Source of the DNA: Bog-473 sp963777485
GTDB taxonomy: Bacteria; Actinomycetota; Acidimicrobiia; Acidimicrobiales; RAAP-2
DNA: 37,760 nucleotides
Assembly (NCBI GenBank): GCA_963777485.1
Contig: CAVZQP010000006.1
Location: 1-37,760 of the forward strand
Direction of reading: 5' to 3'
Part shown: piece after piece, positions 1 through 7,865 of the stretch
Layout of the letters: every line of letters begins with the position of its first letter
Position numbering within the stretch: the first letter of the stretch is position 1
Program-made: the position numbers and the translations under genes
The notes under the pieces: model-generated
Seen by the model: the letters and a program-made list of their open reading frames with translations, nothing else
The model's database searches: none
Told to the model about the DNA's origin: nothing

Positions 1-1
1 G

Positions 2-75
2 TGGGCGCTAGAGGACTCGAACCTCCGACCTCAGCCGTGTGAAGGCTGCGCTCTAACCAACTGAGCTAAGCGCCC
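2..75 (-). tRNA. tRNA-Val (anticodon CAC)
   Basis: Read on the minus strand this folds as a complete cloverleaf: a 7-bp acceptor stem (GGGCGCT with AGCGCCC), a GCTC/GAGC D stem, an anticodon stem CAGCC/GGCTG enclosing loop TTCACAC with anticodon CAC, and a T arm containing TTCGAGT. The anticodon reads the valine codon GUG. The discriminator base is A. The window edge cuts off whatever follows, so I cannot tell whether the CCA end is encoded. Confidence 0.96.
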
Positions 76-177
76 CGGGGAAATGCGGACCCCAACCGTA
101 GCCCGCGGGAGCCCACCGGCCTGCGGCGGAGGCTCATTTTGGGGGGTTTCAGATGGCGCCGGTACCCTGAGATGCAC

Positions 178-891
178 ATGGCCTCGACCGACGACGAATA
201 CGACGACTCTGACGACTACGAGGACACCGGCATGCCGGCGCCGTGGACCCTGAGGGTCAAGGAGATCTTCTGGCCCACGCCTGCTCCGAAGGCGGGTGAG
301 GGCGGAGAGCCTGACCGCATCCCTCCCGAGCGACGCAAGGAGGTCATGCGTTCGCTCGATCCTCAGGAAGTCAAGCTCGCTTTCGGAGCGTTCACGCTGG
401 CCACGATCGCCGGCATTGCTATTCCCTCGTACATCTTGGCAACGGACAAGGTCACGAAAGCTGGCAAGCACACAATTGCGGTCGCGCCGGACGCTGCGTT
501 GCTCGGGGGCGTGATCATTGTTCTCTGCATCCTCGGGTTCATCACCCTGTGGAAGAGAAAGCGAACCTTCGTCTCCTTCGCCCTCTTCCTCATCGGTTTC
601 GCGTTCACGCTCTTCATCGGACTGATCGGGTTCGTGTTCATCCTCGTCGGCGGTTGGCTCATGCTGCGGGCGTGGAGGATCAACCGGTACGGAACGACCG
701 ACGCGAAAGCCATCCGCCAGGAGGCTGCCAGCCGCCCACGGGGCAAGGGAGCCGCCGCGTCGACATCGAAGACCGCGACGAAGAGCAAGGGGTCGTCGTC
801 ACAGCCGGGTGTGCGCAAACCGCCGACCGCGAGCAAGCGCTACACCCCGAAGGCGCCAGCCCGGAAGAAGATCCCGAAGCCCACCCAGTAG
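178..891 (+). CDS. Small membrane protein with acidic N-terminus and basic tail
   Basis: I do not recognise a family. The protein (about 237 residues) has three parts: a very acidic N-terminus rich in Asp, Glu and Tyr; a middle with about three hydrophobic helices, one before and two after a short KRKR basic loop; and a long Lys/Ser/Pro/Ala-rich, strongly basic C-terminal tail that is probably disordered. This suggests an integral membrane protein with charged cytoplasmic ends. Possible starts are a TTG at 139, ATG 172 and ATG 178. A TACCCT box at 163-168 would place the transcript start at about 175-176, which favours ATG 178 as an almost leaderless start. It is transcribed away from the tRNA gene and faces the tetR gene end-on. 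Function unknown. Confidence 0.75.
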   Translation: MASTDDEYDDSDDYEDTGMPAPWTLRVKEIFWPTPAPKAGEGGEPDRIPPERRKEVMRSLDPQEVKLAFGAFTLATIAGIAIPSYILATDKVTKAGKHTIAVAPDAALLGGVIIVLCILGFITLWKRKRTFVSFALFLIGFAFTLFIGLIGFVFILVGGWLMLRAWRINRYGTTDAKAIRQEAASRPRGKGAAASTSKTATKSKGSSSQPGVRKPPTASKRYTPKAPARKKIPKPTQ

Positions 892-910
892 ACGCGGCGG
901 GCCGGATGGC

Positions 911-1513
911 TCAGCGGCCGGGGTCTACGAGCAGCGCCGAGCGCAGCAGCTGGAGCACGTCGGCCCGCCGGCGGACCAGCGAGCGTGCCGACGGCTCCTC
1001 GCCGAGCGCGCGCAGCACCTCGACTTCGGTCACCATTCCGATCACGGTGGAGTAGATGGCGAGCAGCAGAAGGCGCGGATCGGATCGGCGCATCGAGCCC
1101 GCCGCCATCTCCGCTTCCAAAAAGGACGAGGCGCGTTGCACCAGCGGCTCGAGGGCCAGCGTCATCTGGGTGGCCGCCGGAGGGCCGAGGCGCCCCACCT
1201 CGCGGAGCAGTCCCAAAAGCTCGGGCTGGCGAGCGGCCAGGCGGAACACCGACCGCACGACCGCCTCGACGCGGTCCCACCCCTCCCCCGCCCGCTGGAG
1301 CGCGGTCTCCAGAGCCGACGAAAGGTCGTTGGCGCTGCGGGCGATCACGGCTTCGAGCAAGGCGTCCTTGGAGGGGAACCAGTAGAGGATCGACTGCTTG
1401 GTGAGCTCGAGTTCCTTGGCCACCGCGTCGAGGGACGTCGCCTCGTAGCCGCGGCTGGCGAACGAGGCCAGGGCGGCATCGAGGATGCGGTCGCTGGTGG
1501 AGGAGCTGGGCAC
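911..1513 (-). CDS. TetR/AcrR-family transcriptional regulator
   Basis: A 200-residue protein with the classic TetR architecture. The N-terminal helix-turn-helix lies at about residues 8-55 (RILDAALASFASRGYEATSL, then a recognition helix ending in LYWFPSKDALLEAV). It is followed by an all-helical ligand-binding and dimerisation domain. The start is GTG at 1513, with no convincing Shine-Dalgarno sequence. The gene is divergent from the acyl-reductase cluster across a 46-bp gap holding a perfect palindrome (1515-1526). It therefore probably represses both itself and the lipid cluster in response to an acyl-type ligand. The ligand is inferred only from context. Confidence 0.93.
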   Translation of the reverse strand: MPSSSTSDRILDAALASFASRGYEATSLDAVAKELELTKQSILYWFPSKDALLEAVIARSANDLSSALETALQRAGEGWDRVEAVVRSVFRLAARQPELLGLLREVGRLGPPAATQMTLALEPLVQRASSFLEAEMAAGSMRRSDPRLLLLAIYSTVIGMVTEVEVLRALGEEPSARSLVRRRADVLQLLRSALLVDPGR

Positions 1514-1514
1514 T

Positions 1515-1526
1515 TACCAAATGGTA
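1515..1526. promoter_or_regulatory. Palindromic candidate TetR operator
   Basis: TACCA-AA-TGGTA is a perfect 12-bp palindrome. It lies 1 bp from the tetR start codon and 33 bp before the start of the divergent acyl-reductase gene. The half-site TGGTAGACA recurs as a direct repeat at 1523-1531 and 1546-1554, just before the ATG at 1560. Position and symmetry fit a TetR dimer site that controls both directions. Binding itself is inferred. Confidence 0.6.
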
Positions 1527-1559
1527 GACAGATTCGGCAAGCGGTGGTAGACAATTCTG

Positions 1560-3905
1560 ATGCCCATCGAGCGGGAGCTGCGCGGCAGGCGCTTCTTCAT
1601 CACGGGCGCGACCGGGTTCCTGGGCACGGCCCTCGTCGAGCGGATCCTGCGTTGCCTGCCCGAGGCGGAGATCACCGTCCTCATCCGGCCGGGGCGCCGG
1701 GCCGACGCCAGCGCACGGCTGGCCCGGGAAGTCATCAAGAACGACTGCTTCGACCGTCTGCGCGACGAGCTCGGTGACGCCTTCGCCGACGAGGTGGCCC
1801 GCCGGGTGCGCGCCGTGGCGGGTGACGTCGGTCAGGACGGTCTCGGCCTCGACGACGAAGGGCGGGCGTCGCTGGCGGCTGCCGACGTCGTCGTCCACTC
1901 CGCGGCGACTGTGTCCTTCGACGCGCCCCTGACCCAGGCCGTCGAGATAAACCTCCTCGGCCCGTCACGGGTGGCGGCCGCGACCGCCGACTGCGGCTCG
2001 AAGGCCCACCTCATCGCGGTGTCGACTGCGTACGTCGCGAGCACGCACCAGGGCGAGGCCAAGGAAGAGCTGCTCAGCGAGAACCCTTTCTCCCTCGACG
2101 TGCGCTGGCAGGACGAAGTCACATTCAGCCGGCGGCTGCGCGACGACCTCCAGACCCAGTCGCGCATGTCGGACAACCTGAAGGAGTTCAAGAAGAAGGC
2201 GCGGGGCGAAGTCGGAGCCGCCGGCGACCACCTGATCGCATCGCGGGCCGAGAAGATGCGCGAGGAGTGGGTCAGCAACGAGCTCGTGAAGGCGGGCACG
2301 GCGCGTGCGCTGTCGCTCGGCTGGCCTGACGCCTACCCGTTCACGAAGGCGCTGGGCGAGAAGGCCCTCATCGAGCAGTGGGAGGGCAAGGTCCCCATCA
2401 CGTTCGTGCGGCCTTCGATCATCGAGTCGGCGCTCGCCGAGCCGCGAGCGGGCTGGATCCGGGGCTTCCGGATGGCCGAGCCGATCATCATCTCGTACGC
2501 CCGTGGGCTGCTGGCCGAGTTCCCCGGGGTGCCTGAGGGCATCGTCGACGTGATCCCGGTGGACTTGGTGGTGGCGGCCATCCTGGCGGTCGCGGCACGA
2601 GGACCGGTGACCGGGAAGCCGAAGGTGTACCACGTCGCTTCGGGCGTGCGGAACCCGCTGCGCTACGGGCGACTGGTCGAGAAGGCGACGGGCTTCTTCC
2701 AGCGCAACCCGCTCTACGACGATCGGGGCCAGCCCATCAGCGTGCCCGAGTGGTCGTTCCCCGGACGCGGGCGGGTGCAGCGCCAGCTCCGCCGCGCCGA
2801 CGCGCTCATGACGTTCGCAGAGAAGTTGATCACTGCCTTGCCGATCCGAGGCAAGCAGGCGCAGTTGGCCGCCCGAATCGAGGACCGCCACGCGATGGCC
2901 AAGCGCGCCCTGGGCTACGTCGAGCTGTACGGCGCCTATACCGAGACCGATGCGCGCTACCGGGTCGACAACCTGCTCGAGCTGTGGGACACGTGTGACG
3001 CCGAGGACCACGAGCGGTTCGGTTTCGATCCCGGCGTCATCGACTGGGACCGCTACGTGCTCGAGATCCATCTGCCGTCGGTGCTCGAGCACACACGGGT
3101 GCGCACCAAGCCGGGGCGCTCCGTCGTGGAGAAGCGCTCCGACCGGCAGCGCAAGGCGATCCTGTCCTCCGACCGGCACATGGCCGTCTTCGACCTCGAG
3201 CACACGCTCATGGCGTCCAACGTCGTCGACACCTACGCCTGGCTGGCCAGCCGGCACCTGCCCCCGGCCCGACGGGCCCGCTTCGTCGCTGAGCTCGCGC
3301 GCCAGGGCCCGGCGCTGCTCGCGCTCGACCGGCGCGACCGGGGCGACTTCCTGAGCTCGTTCTACCGACGCTTCGAGGACGCGCCGGTGGAGCGCTTGCG
3401 TGAGGACTCCTGGGAGCTCTTCCACCGGCAACTCCTGACGCGGTCGTTCCCCGACGGCTTCGCGCGGGTGCGCGCGCATCGTGCGGTCGGGCACCGGACG
3501 TTGTTGATCACCGGGGCGCTGGACTTCGTCATCGAGCCGATCCGGCCACTGTTCGACGACATCGTCTGCGCGGAGATGGGCGAGCGCGACGGTCGGCTGA
3601 CCGGGCAGCTGACGGCGTTGCCCCCGATCGGCGAGGCGCGCGCGCTGCTGCTGGCGGACTACGCCGAGGAGCACTCGCTGTCGCTGGAGGAGTCGGTGGC
3701 GTACGCCGACTCGACGTCGGACCTGGCCATGCTCGAGGCCGTCGGGTTCCCGGTCGCGGTGAACCCCGAGTCCCGCCTGTCCGCCATCGCGCGGCGGCGG
3801 GGCTGGCACGTGGAGCACTGGACGAAGGCCGAGGGTGGCTCGCACCGGCCGCTGCCGTTGGGGCCCTTCGACGTGAAGGCGCCGAAGGCGGTCATGGGGC
3901 GATGA
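1560..3905 (+). CDS. Fatty acyl-CoA reductase-type SDR fused to HAD-IB hydrolase domain
   Basis: A 781-residue two-domain protein. Residues about 8-380 form an extended Rossmann SDR domain of the male-sterility/acyl reductase type: nucleotide loop GATGFLG at 16-22 and catalytic pair Y259/K263 in YPFTK. Enzymes of this type reduce acyl-CoA or acyl-ACP thioesters with NADPH. Residues about 540-760 form a HAD-IB (SerB-like) domain with motif I DLEHT at 545-549, a Thr-containing motif II (LLITGAL) and motif IV DSTSDLAML. In motif I the usual second aspartate is Glu547, and an Arg (GEAR) sits where the motif III lysine is expected, so phosphatase activity is uncertain. It is the first gene of a four-gene same-strand cluster and is divergent from tetR. 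The ATG has no Shine-Dalgarno; a TAGACA box lies six bases upstream. Confidence 0.88.
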   Translation: MPIERELRGRRFFITGATGFLGTALVERILRCLPEAEITVLIRPGRRADASARLAREVIKNDCFDRLRDELGDAFADEVARRVRAVAGDVGQDGLGLDDEGRASLAAADVVVHSAATVSFDAPLTQAVEINLLGPSRVAAATADCGSKAHLIAVSTAYVASTHQGEAKEELLSENPFSLDVRWQDEVTFSRRLRDDLQTQSRMSDNLKEFKKKARGEVGAAGDHLIASRAEKMREEWVSNELVKAGTARALSLGWPDAYPFTKALGEKALIEQWEGKVPITFVRPSIIESALAEPRAGWIRGFRMAEPIIISYARGLLAEFPGVPEGIVDVIPVDLVVAAILAVAARGPVTGKPKVYHVASGVRNPLRYGRLVEKATGFFQRNPLYDDRGQPISVPEWSFPGRGRVQRQLRRADALMTFAEKLITALPIRGKQAQLAARIEDRHAMAKRALGYVELYGAYTETDARYRVDNLLELWDTCDAEDHERFGFDPGVIDWDRYVLEIHLPSVLEHTRVRTKPGRSVVEKRSDRQRKAILSSDRHMAVFDLEHTLMASNVVDTYAWLASRHLPPARRARFVAELARQGPALLALDRRDRGDFLSSFYRRFEDAPVERLREDSWELFHRQLLTRSFPDGFARVRAHRAVGHRTLLITGALDFVIEPIRPLFDDIVCAEMGERDGRLTGQLTALPPIGEARALLLADYAEEHSLSLEESVAYADSTSDLAMLEAVGFPVAVNPESRLSAIARRRGWHVEHWTKAEGGSHRPLPLGPFDVKAPKAVMGR

Positions 3906-3918
3906 AGGTGATCGGCCT

Positions 3919-5178
3919 GTGAACACGCTGTTGTTCGAGCGCTCGCTGCCGCGCTTCGCCGCGGCGCGCGTGGTGTCGTCGTTCGGTTCCGGCCGCGGGG
4001 CAGGCGTCGGCCCGCTACGGCTGGTGGAACAGGACGCGCCCGACGCGCCGGCCGACGGCTGGGTGCACGTCGATCCGATCCTGTCGGGCATCTGCGGGTC
4101 CGACCTGTCCACGCTGGACGGGCGCAGCTCGCGCTACTTCGAGGACATCGTCTCCTTTCCGTTCGTCCCGGGCCACGAGGTGGTCGGCGTCGTGACCGAC
4201 GAGGTGGTCGGAGCCGAAGGGGTGCCGCTGGCGGCCGGGAGCCGGGTGGTGCTGCAGCCCGTCCTCGGGTGCGCGGCCCGGGGCATCGAGCCCCCGTGTC
4301 CGGCGTGCCGGGCGGGGCAGGTCGGGAATTGCGGCTACCTGGCCTTCGGTCATATCCGCCCCGGCCTGCAGACCGGGTTCTGCGCCGACACCGGCGGTGG
4401 GTGGTCGACCAGTGGGCTCGTCGCGCACTCGAGCCAGCTCTACGGGGTCCCGCCTGCGTTGAGCGACGAGGACGCGGTGACCGTCGAGCCGGTGGCCTGC
4501 GCGGTGCACGCCGTGCTCGGCGCGCCGATCGCAGAGGGCGACGTGGTCGCGGTGCTCGGCGCGGGGACGCTGGGGCTGCTGGTGACAGCCGCCGTCTCGC
4601 ATCTCGCCACCACCGGTCGCTGCCCCTCCCCCACTGCGCTGTTGGTCGGGGCGCGGTACGCGCACCAGCAGCGGCTCGCCCGCGAGCTCGGCTGCACCGA
4701 GGCGCTGCCGCCCGACCAGCTGCCGCGTGCAGTGCGGCGCCACACGCGTTCGCTGTCCTACGGCGGCGCGTCCGGCATGACGGCCACGCTGTCGGGCGGA
4801 GCGGACGTCGTCATCGACTGCGTGGGCAGCGCCGAGTCGATCGCGCAGTCGCTGGCCGTCGTGCGCCCGCGCGGGACGGTCGCCCTCGTCGGCATGCCCG
4901 GCAAGGTGTCGGTCGACCTGGCGCCGCTGTGGCACCGCGAGGTGCGACTCGCCGGTGCCTACGCCTACGGGACCGAGCGCGGCGGCGCGGCTCTGGGACG
5001 GGACGTGTCGACGTTCTCCCTCGCGCTCGAGCTGGCGGAGGCGCTGGGCACCGGCCGGCTCGTGTCCGCCACCTACCCGCTCACGCGCTTCGAGGAGGCG
5101 GTGGCCCACGCGGGGGCCGCCGGCCGGCGGGGCGCCGTCAAGATCGCGTTCGACCTAGGGAAAGGACAGACCCGATGA
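3919..5178 (+). CDS. Zinc-dependent alcohol dehydrogenase (MDR superfamily)
   Basis: A 419-residue medium-chain dehydrogenase. Catalytic zinc ligands are visible as Cys59 in ICGSD and His86-Glu87 in PGHE. The structural zinc lobe has Cys118, Cys127, Cys130 and Cys138, with a longer spacing between the first and second cysteines than usual. The cofactor-binding glycine loop is VLGAGTLGLL. It is expected to interconvert an alcohol and an aldehyde or ketone with NAD(P). Given its neighbour, it may act on the fatty alcohol or aldehyde made by the acyl reductase, but this is inference. It starts with GTG 13 bases after the upstream stop, with a GAAGGTGA ribosome site. Its stop overlaps the next start (ATGA), so it is translationally coupled to the LarA-like gene. 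Confidence 0.9.
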   Translation: MNTLLFERSLPRFAAARVVSSFGSGRGAGVGPLRLVEQDAPDAPADGWVHVDPILSGICGSDLSTLDGRSSRYFEDIVSFPFVPGHEVVGVVTDEVVGAEGVPLAAGSRVVLQPVLGCAARGIEPPCPACRAGQVGNCGYLAFGHIRPGLQTGFCADTGGGWSTSGLVAHSSQLYGVPPALSDEDAVTVEPVACAVHAVLGAPIAEGDVVAVLGAGTLGLLVTAAVSHLATTGRCPSPTALLVGARYAHQQRLARELGCTEALPPDQLPRAVRRHTRSLSYGGASGMTATLSGGADVVIDCVGSAESIAQSLAVVRPRGTVALVGMPGKVSVDLAPLWHREVRLAGAYAYGTERGGAALGRDVSTFSLALELAEALGTGRLVSATYPLTRFEEAVAHAGAAGRRGAVKIAFDLGKGQTR

Positions 5179-6764
5179 GCCGCCGACCCGGCTTCGTCCT
5201 CGAGGTGGACAAGTCCGCGCCCCCGACCCTGTTCTGGAACGGCGAGGGCTTCATGCTCGAGACGCTGCCCGAGGGGAGCCGGGTGATCTACGCGCCCGAG
5301 CCGATCGAGCCGATCGAGGACCCGTACCGCGCGATCCGCGACGCCCTGCTCCACCCCGCCGGTGACCGCGACCCGCTGCCGGCGCTGTTGCGACCGGACA
5401 TGAAGCTGACGATCTGCTTCGACGACGTCTCTCTGCCGCTGCCGCAGATGGAGGCGCCCGACGTGCGCCAGATGGTGATCGAGACGGTGCTCGACATGGC
5501 GGCCGAGGCGGGGGTGGACGACGTCGTGCTGATCGCTGCACTCGCCCTGCACCGCCGCATGACAGAGGAGGAGCTGCGCCACGCCCTGGGCGACCGCGTC
5601 TACGACGCCTTCGCGCCGCACGGCCTGCTCACCCAGCATGACGCGGAGGACCCGTCCAACCTGCTCTACATCGGCGAGACCGACCAGGGCGAAGAGGTCG
5701 AGATCAACAAACGCGCCGCCACCTCCGACCTCCTCGTCTACGTGAACATCAACCTCGTCGCCATGGACGGCGGGCACAAGAGCGTCGCCACCGGCCTCGC
5801 CAGCTACCGCAGCCTCCGCCACCACCACAACCCCCAGACCATGCGGCACTCGAAGTCCTTCATGGACCAGCACCGCTCCGAGCTGCACTCGTCGAATTGG
5901 CGGATGGGCCGCCTGATCGCCGAGTCGGGGGTCAAGGTCTTCCAGATAGAGACGACGCTCAACAACGACACGTTCCCGGCGAACTTCGCGTTCTTGCAGA
6001 AGCGGGAGTGGGAGTGGTCGCTGCGCGACCGGGCCACGTTCACGGCGTCGTCGAAGGCGTTGGACAAGACCCCGCCGCGCCTGGCCCGCCAGATCTTCCA
6101 CTCCATCCGCTCCCCCCACGCGCTGACGTCGGTGCAGGCCGGCGAGGTCGAGGCCGTCCACGAGCTGACGACCGCCAACGTCTGGGCGCAGCAGGGCGTC
6201 GCGGTGGAGGGGCAAACCGACATCTTGACCATGGGGCTGCCGTTCATCTGCCCCTACAACGTCAACTCGATCATGAACCCGATCCTGGTGGCGTGCCTCG
6301 GGCTCGGATACTTCTTCAACATGTACAGGGGCAAGCCGCTCGTGCGCGAGGGCGGCGTGGTGATCATGCGCCACCCGACGCGGCCCGAGTTCCATCCTGG
6401 GCACCACCCGAGCTACATCGACTTCTACGAGCAGGTGCTCACGCAGACGGTCGACCCGGTGCGGATGAGCAAGGAGTTCGAGGAGTCCTTTGCGACCGAC
6501 CCGTGGTACATCCACCTCTACCGCACCGGCCACGCCTACCACGGCGTCCACCCCTTCTACATGTGGTACTGGTGCGCGCACGCCCTGCAACACGTAGGGC
6601 GGGTGATCGTCGTCGGGGGCGACGCCAAGGCGGTCCGGCGTCTCGGTTTCACCCCCGCCAGTTCGCTCGACGACGCGCTCGAGATGGCCACCGACGTGGT
6701 CGGCCCCTCCCCCACGCTCACGCACCTGCACAACCCGCCCATCCTGATGTCGGACGTGCAGTGA
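5175..6764 (+). CDS. LarA-like (DUF2088) protein, nickel-pincer racemase superfamily
   Basis: A 529-residue protein that I align by eye with lactate racemase LarA, from memory of the Lactobacillus plantarum enzyme. Matching segments are FDDVSLPLP (81-90; LarA DHTRP region), ALHRRMTEEEL (His126, matching catalytic His108), DGGHKSVATGLASY (Lys202, matching the cofactor-anchoring Lys184) and HHHN (His218, matching His200). Positions matching LarA Arg75 and His174 do not appear conserved. It is about 100 residues longer than LarA, mostly in the centre and C-terminus. LarA uses a pyridinium nickel-pincer cofactor to move a hydride between the two faces of an alpha-hydroxy acid. With one acid/base histidine missing, a different isomerase or dehydrogenase reaction is plausible. 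Both ends overlap neighbouring genes, so it belongs firmly to the lipid cluster. No LarB, LarC or LarE maturation gene is in this window. Confidence 0.82.
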   Translation: MSRRPGFVLEVDKSAPPTLFWNGEGFMLETLPEGSRVIYAPEPIEPIEDPYRAIRDALLHPAGDRDPLPALLRPDMKLTICFDDVSLPLPQMEAPDVRQMVIETVLDMAAEAGVDDVVLIAALALHRRMTEEELRHALGDRVYDAFAPHGLLTQHDAEDPSNLLYIGETDQGEEVEINKRAATSDLLVYVNINLVAMDGGHKSVATGLASYRSLRHHHNPQTMRHSKSFMDQHRSELHSSNWRMGRLIAESGVKVFQIETTLNNDTFPANFAFLQKREWEWSLRDRATFTASSKALDKTPPRLARQIFHSIRSPHALTSVQAGEVEAVHELTTANVWAQQGVAVEGQTDILTMGLPFICPYNVNSIMNPILVACLGLGYFFNMYRGKPLVREGGVVIMRHPTRPEFHPGHHPSYIDFYEQVLTQTVDPVRMSKEFEESFATDPWYIHLYRTGHAYHGVHPFYMWYWCAHALQHVGRVIVVGGDAKAVRRLGFTPASSLDDALEMATDVVGPSPTLTHLHNPPILMSDVQ

Positions 6765-7756
6765 TGGGCTCGCCGGTGTCGTCGTCGTTGTCTTCGTTGA
6801 CGGGCCGGGTGCGCGCCGCCCGCTTCCCCCTCGCCGCGCCGCCGTGGCCGGCCTCCGTGCCGCGTCCGGACCCCGAGCGCCGGGTCGGCCTGGAGTACGA
6901 CCACGAGTGGTCGCGCCGGTATCCCGTGCGCCTGGCCCGGGCCATGGTGCTCGACAACATCACACGCCCGGCGGCCCGCCTGCTGGCGCCGCCGACCATC
7001 CGCGGGCTCGAACACCTGCAGCACCTGGACGGCCCGGTGATCTTCGCCGCCAACCACGCCAGCCACATCGACACGCCGTTGCTCCTGACGACGCTCCCGG
7101 TCGAGTTCCGGCACCGCACGGTGGTGGCCGCGGCCTCGGACTACTTCTTCGACCGGACGTGGAAGTCGGTGGTGTGGTCGTTCGCGCTGGCGGCCATCCC
7201 CATCGAGCGCAGCCGGGTCAACCGCAAGTCGTCCGACACCGCGGCGGAGCTGATCGCCGACGGTTGGAGCCTCGTCATCTTCCCGGAAGGTGGACGGTCG
7301 CCGGACGGCTGGACCCAGCCGTTCCACGCGGCGAGTGCCGGCTATCTGGGCAAGCGCACCGGCCGTCCCGTCGTCCCCGTCTACCTGCACGGGACGCGTC
7401 ACGTGCTGGCGAAGACCGGCGAGGCCGGGGCCATCGCACTCGGCGGCTCGGGGACCGAGTCACGCCGCGGCGGGCGCCTGCGCCGCTCCCCCATCGCCGT
7501 ATTGTTCGGCGCGCCCATGACGCCCGACGAAGGCGAGAACGCGCGGCGGTTCTCAGATCGCATCGAGGCCTCGGTCGCCACGCTCGCGCGTGAGGTCCAT
7601 TCGGACTGGTGGCGGGCCCGACGCGCGGTCAGCGCCGCCGACCCCTCGCCGGATGCGGCCACCGCGCATCGCGGCCCCGAAGCCTCGGCGTGGCGCCGCT
7701 CCTGGGCACTCGACGAGCCGCCGTCGCGGGACCGGCGGCGGGAGTGGCCGGACTGA
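6764..7756 (+). CDS. PlsC-type 1-acylglycerol-3-phosphate acyltransferase
   Basis: A 330-residue acyltransferase of the LPLAT family. The catalytic HX4D motif is NHASHID (His98, Asp103) and the phosphate-binding motif is FPEGGRS at 173-179. The IPIERS segment near 146-150 corresponds to the usual block III. It transfers an acyl chain to a glycerophospholipid or similar acceptor at the inner membrane face. The start ATG overlaps the stop of the LarA-like gene by one base, so this is the last cistron of the coupled cluster. The N-terminal 55 residues are Pro/Arg-rich and not part of the core domain. Confidence 0.9.
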   Translation: MGSPVSSSLSSLTGRVRAARFPLAAPPWPASVPRPDPERRVGLEYDHEWSRRYPVRLARAMVLDNITRPAARLLAPPTIRGLEHLQHLDGPVIFAANHASHIDTPLLLTTLPVEFRHRTVVAAASDYFFDRTWKSVVWSFALAAIPIERSRVNRKSSDTAAELIADGWSLVIFPEGGRSPDGWTQPFHAASAGYLGKRTGRPVVPVYLHGTRHVLAKTGEAGAIALGGSGTESRRGGRLRRSPIAVLFGAPMTPDEGENARRFSDRIEASVATLAREVHSDWWRARRAVSAADPSPDAATAHRGPEASAWRRSWALDEPPSRDRRREWPD

Positions 7757-7852
7757 ACGGCAACGGAGCCACACCGGACGACACCGTCGTTCGTCACGGC
7801 CCGAGACGTTCTGCGACCTCGACCGCGCCCGGTGTCGGGCCCTGGGGCGCCT

Positions 7853-7858
7853 TAAGCT
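7853..7858 (+). promoter_or_regulatory. -10 box of a leaderless promoter
   Basis: TAAGCT fits the actinobacterial TAnnnT -10 pattern and ends 7 bases before the ATG at 7866, so the transcript probably begins at or next to the start codon. There is no Shine-Dalgarno. The same 11 bases (TAAGCTCTGCA) occur before the gene start at 29496. Confidence 0.55.
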
Positions 7859-7865
7859 CTGCAAC

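Noticed and set aside
1965..4112. 715-codon minus-strand open frame opposite the acyl-reductase gene
   Set aside because: Codon composition is that of a GC shadow, and the plus strand carries unmistakable SDR and HAD motifs.
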